Below, one piece after another: positions 31,943-33,279 of a DNA stretch of 33,279 nt. Origin of the DNA: an uncultured Verrucomicrobia subdivision 3 bacterium (GTDB lineage: Bacteria > Verrucomicrobiota > Verrucomicrobiia > Limisphaerales > UBA11358). A program made the position numbers and the translations under genes. The stretch spans positions 1 to 33,279 of the forward strand of contig CAIQWB010000020.1 in NCBI GenBank assembly GCA_903875465.1, given 5' to 3'. Within the stretch, counting starts at the first letter, position 1, and the number at the start of each line of letters is the position of its first letter. The notes below the pieces were generated by a model. That model made no database searches. It was given only the letters and a program-made list of their open reading frames with translations, and was not told the DNA's origin.

Positions 31943-32518
31943 CTAACTGCCCGCTGGCTCGTTCCCCGGCTTCCACTTGATATTACAGCCCACGCTCGGC
32001 GTCTGCTGCCCGGACACCGGTTGCCCCGCCAAAACCGCGTCCAAGGCGGCGCGCAGGTCTTTTCCGGTCACCGGCCGGCCATTACCAGGCCGGCTGTCAT
32101 CAAACTGGCCGCGGTACACCAGCCGCTCCGCCGCATCGAACAGGAAAAAATCCGGGGTGCAGGCCGCCTGGTAAGCCCGGGCCACCGTTTGGTCCGCATC
32201 GTAAAGGTAAGGAAAAATGTAACCCGCAGATTTAACCTCGGCGGCCATTTGGGCCGGGCTGTCGGCCGGATACCGCTCCACGTCATTACTATTTATGCCT
32301 ACCATGGTGATGCCCCGGGGCATGTAATCCCGGGCCAGCTGGGCCAGGGCACTGCGCAAATGAATGACGTAAGGGCAGTGATTGCACATGAAGACGACGA
32401 GCAACCCCGGGCGATTCCGGAAATCCCGGCGGGAAATCAGGTGCCCGTAAATGTCCGGCAGCGAAAAATCCGGCGCCGGCGTGCCCAGCGGCAGCATGGT
32501 GGAAGGTGTCAAAGCCAT
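31943..32518 (-). CDS. Thioredoxin-fold/peroxiredoxin-like protein
   Basis: A 191-residue protein of the AhpC/TSA-like thioredoxin superfamily (PRX_like1 type). It has PLGTPAPDFSLPDIYG at the start, then LLVVFMCNHCPYVIHLRSAL with a CxxC-type pair Cys45/Cys48. ITMVGINSNDVERYPADSP, then FPYLYDADQTVARAYQAACT and PDFFLFDAAERLVYRGQFDD follow, ending near PSVGCNIKWKPG. It probably reduces peroxides or disulfides; no signal peptide is present with the chosen start. The frame is open 38 codons further upstream, but that extension is low-complexity and overlaps the divergent exonuclease gene start, so ATG 32518 is used. Confidence 0.87.
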   Translation of the reverse strand: MALTPSTMLPLGTPAPDFSLPDIYGHLISRRDFRNRPGLLVVFMCNHCPYVIHLRSALAQLARDYMPRGITMVGINSNDVERYPADSPAQMAAEVKSAGYIFPYLYDADQTVARAYQAACTPDFFLFDAAERLVYRGQFDDSRPGNGRPVTGKDLRAALDAVLAGQPVSGQQTPSVGCNIKWKPGNEPAGS

Positions 32519-32606
32519 GGGCGCAAGGTGCGGGGGCGGCAAATTTTTTTCAAGACCGGAATCGCCGCGTGGAAAAAGTTTGTTTCCCAACCCGCCAGCA
32601 GGTTTC

Positions 32607-33155
32607 ATGGAGGCCGCAACCGTGAAAAACATCGTTTATTTTGATTTGGAAACCCAAAAGTCCGCCGATGAAGTGGGTGGCTGGGGCAATATCATTCGCA
32701 TGGGCCTGAGCGTGGCGGTGACTTACAGCACCGCCCGCAGCGAATACACCATTTACGGGGAAAAGCAAGTCGACGACCTCCTCCGGGAATTGCAGCGCGC
32801 GGATTTGGTGGTCGGCTTTAATAACTTGCGGTTCGATTATGAAGTCCTCCACGCCTACACCTCCATGGATTTAACCCAGCTCCCCACCTTGGACATGCTC
32901 GTGGACCTTACCGCCACCCTCAACCACCGGCTGTCGCTGGATTCCATTGCCAACGCCACCTTTGGGGTGGAAAAAACCGCCGAGGGGCTCCAAGCCATTC
33001 GCTGGTACAAAGAAGGCAAACTGGCTGAAATTGCCGAATATTGCTGTTTCGATGTGAAAATTACCAAATTGGTCCATGAATATGGCCAGCAGCACAAACA
33101 GTTATTTTACGTAAACCGGTTCGGAAAGAAGTTGAATGTGGCCGTAAATTGGTAA
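32607..33155 (+). CDS. DEDDy-type 3'-5' exonuclease / RNase H-like protein
   Basis: A 182-residue cytoplasmic protein with the three exonuclease motifs of the DEDDy group. Asp13 and Glu15 lie in IVYFDLETQKS (Exo I), Asp77 in VVGFNNLRFDYEVL (Exo II), and Tyr145-x3-Asp149 in EYCCFDVKITK (Exo III). Between them lies LPTLDMLVDLTATLNHRLSL. The length is that of a bare nuclease domain with no helicase or polymerase part. The family is stand-alone and uncharacterised in most bacteria; it probably trims single-stranded DNA or RNA. ATG 32607 is chosen because the upstream open frame (from 32451) overlaps the divergent thioredoxin-like gene. Confidence 0.82.
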   Translation: MEAATVKNIVYFDLETQKSADEVGGWGNIIRMGLSVAVTYSTARSEYTIYGEKQVDDLLRELQRADLVVGFNNLRFDYEVLHAYTSMDLTQLPTLDMLVDLTATLNHRLSLDSIANATFGVEKTAEGLQAIRWYKEGKLAEIAEYCCFDVKITKLVHEYGQQHKQLFYVNRFGKKLNVAVNW

Positions 33156-33169
33156 CCGGACCACCCGGC

Positions 33170-33188
33170 GGCCCCGGGAACCGGGGCC
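33170..33188. terminator. Perfect GC hairpin after the exonuclease gene
   Basis: GGCCCCGG (33170-33177) pairs with CCGGGGCC (33181-33188) around loop GAA, starting 14 bases after the exonuclease stop. It lacks a T-tract but lies between convergent transcripts. Confidence 0.4.
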
Positions 33189-33207
33189 AGAACTACCCTC
33201 TGCCTGT

Positions 33208-33229
33208 CCATTTTCATTGGGGAAAATGG
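33208..33229 (-). terminator. Hairpin at the 3' end of tRNA-Lys
   Basis: CCATTTTC (33208-33215) pairs perfectly with GAAAATGG (33222-33229). The right arm includes the CCA end of the minus-strand tRNA-Lys. It could mark the transcript end or a processing signal. Confidence 0.3.
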
Positions 33230-33279
33230 TGGGTTGGCGGGGACTCGAACCCCGGACCAATGCCTTAAAAGGGCACTGC
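33227..33279 (-). tRNA. tRNA-Lys (anticodon TTT), partial at window end
   Basis: The 3' 53 nucleotides of a tRNA on the minus strand. From the window edge inward: anticodon stem GTGCC/GGCAT with loop CTTTTAA (anticodon TTT), a five-base variable loop, T-arm CGGGG-TTCGAGT-CCCCG, acceptor strand CCAACCC, discriminator A and encoded CCA (plus-strand 33227-33229). The D-arm and 5' acceptor strand lie beyond the window. Confidence 0.93.

Overview
The window is a GC-rich bacterial chromosome segment that most resembles Verrucomicrobiota, probably a Pedosphaera/Limisphaerales-type lineage. This placement is inferred from gene content. The supporting signs are two pseudopilin-like proteins with the [17 protein letters not shown] type of N-terminus, long secreted LamG/Ig-like proteins ending in a short C-terminal beta module, a eukaryotic-type UDP-glucose pyrophosphorylase, and many genes that lack a Shine-Dalgarno and have A/C-rich leaders. 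No 16S or marker-gene tree was available.

Left part (1-9,150): the end of an unknown gene; an IS3-family remnant welded to the ATP-binding half of a broken sensor histidine kinase; a DUF2809 membrane protein; a minus-strand UTP-glucose-1-phosphate uridylyltransferase; tRNA-Gln(TTG); a secreted C39-like putative peptidase; an FmdB zinc ribbon; an AIM24-family protein; a vanadium haloperoxidase-type secreted enzyme; and serine acetyltransferase. Centre-left (9,150-16,716): a palindrome and repeat cluster, an AraC regulator, two pseudopilin-like proteins, a small lipoprotein and a 1143-residue secreted LamG/Ig protein ending in a strong intrinsic terminator.

Centre-right (16,734-26,988) is the most coherent system: a phosphonate-utilisation locus. 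An OPA-type transporter, phnW, a pbfA-like ammonia-lyase, a secreted YncE-propeller/phosphoesterase and a membrane-anchored Sel1 protein form one plus-strand unit. phnX faces it on the minus strand. A second phosphonatase-like HAD and a phosphonate-associated alcohol dehydrogenase diverge from phnX. Together they could convert 2-aminoethylphosphonate (PhnW) and 1-hydroxy-2-aminoethylphosphonate (PbfA) to phosphonoacetaldehyde, which PhnX cleaves to acetaldehyde and phosphate. The secreted phosphoesterase suggests, as inference, that phosphonate is first freed from an esterified form outside the cytoplasm.

Right part (26,989-33,279): a MITE-like element with inverted ends that shares a 102-nt repeat with the 9.4 kb region; an outer-membrane beta-barrel-like protein; the stand-alone C-terminal half of carbamoyl-phosphate synthase large subunit; a pectate-lyase-like secreted protein; a thioredoxin/peroxiredoxin-like protein; a DEDDy exonuclease; and a tRNA-Lys(TTT) cut by the window end. 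Start choices, operon limits and all functional calls rest on reading motifs by eye; no database search was run.
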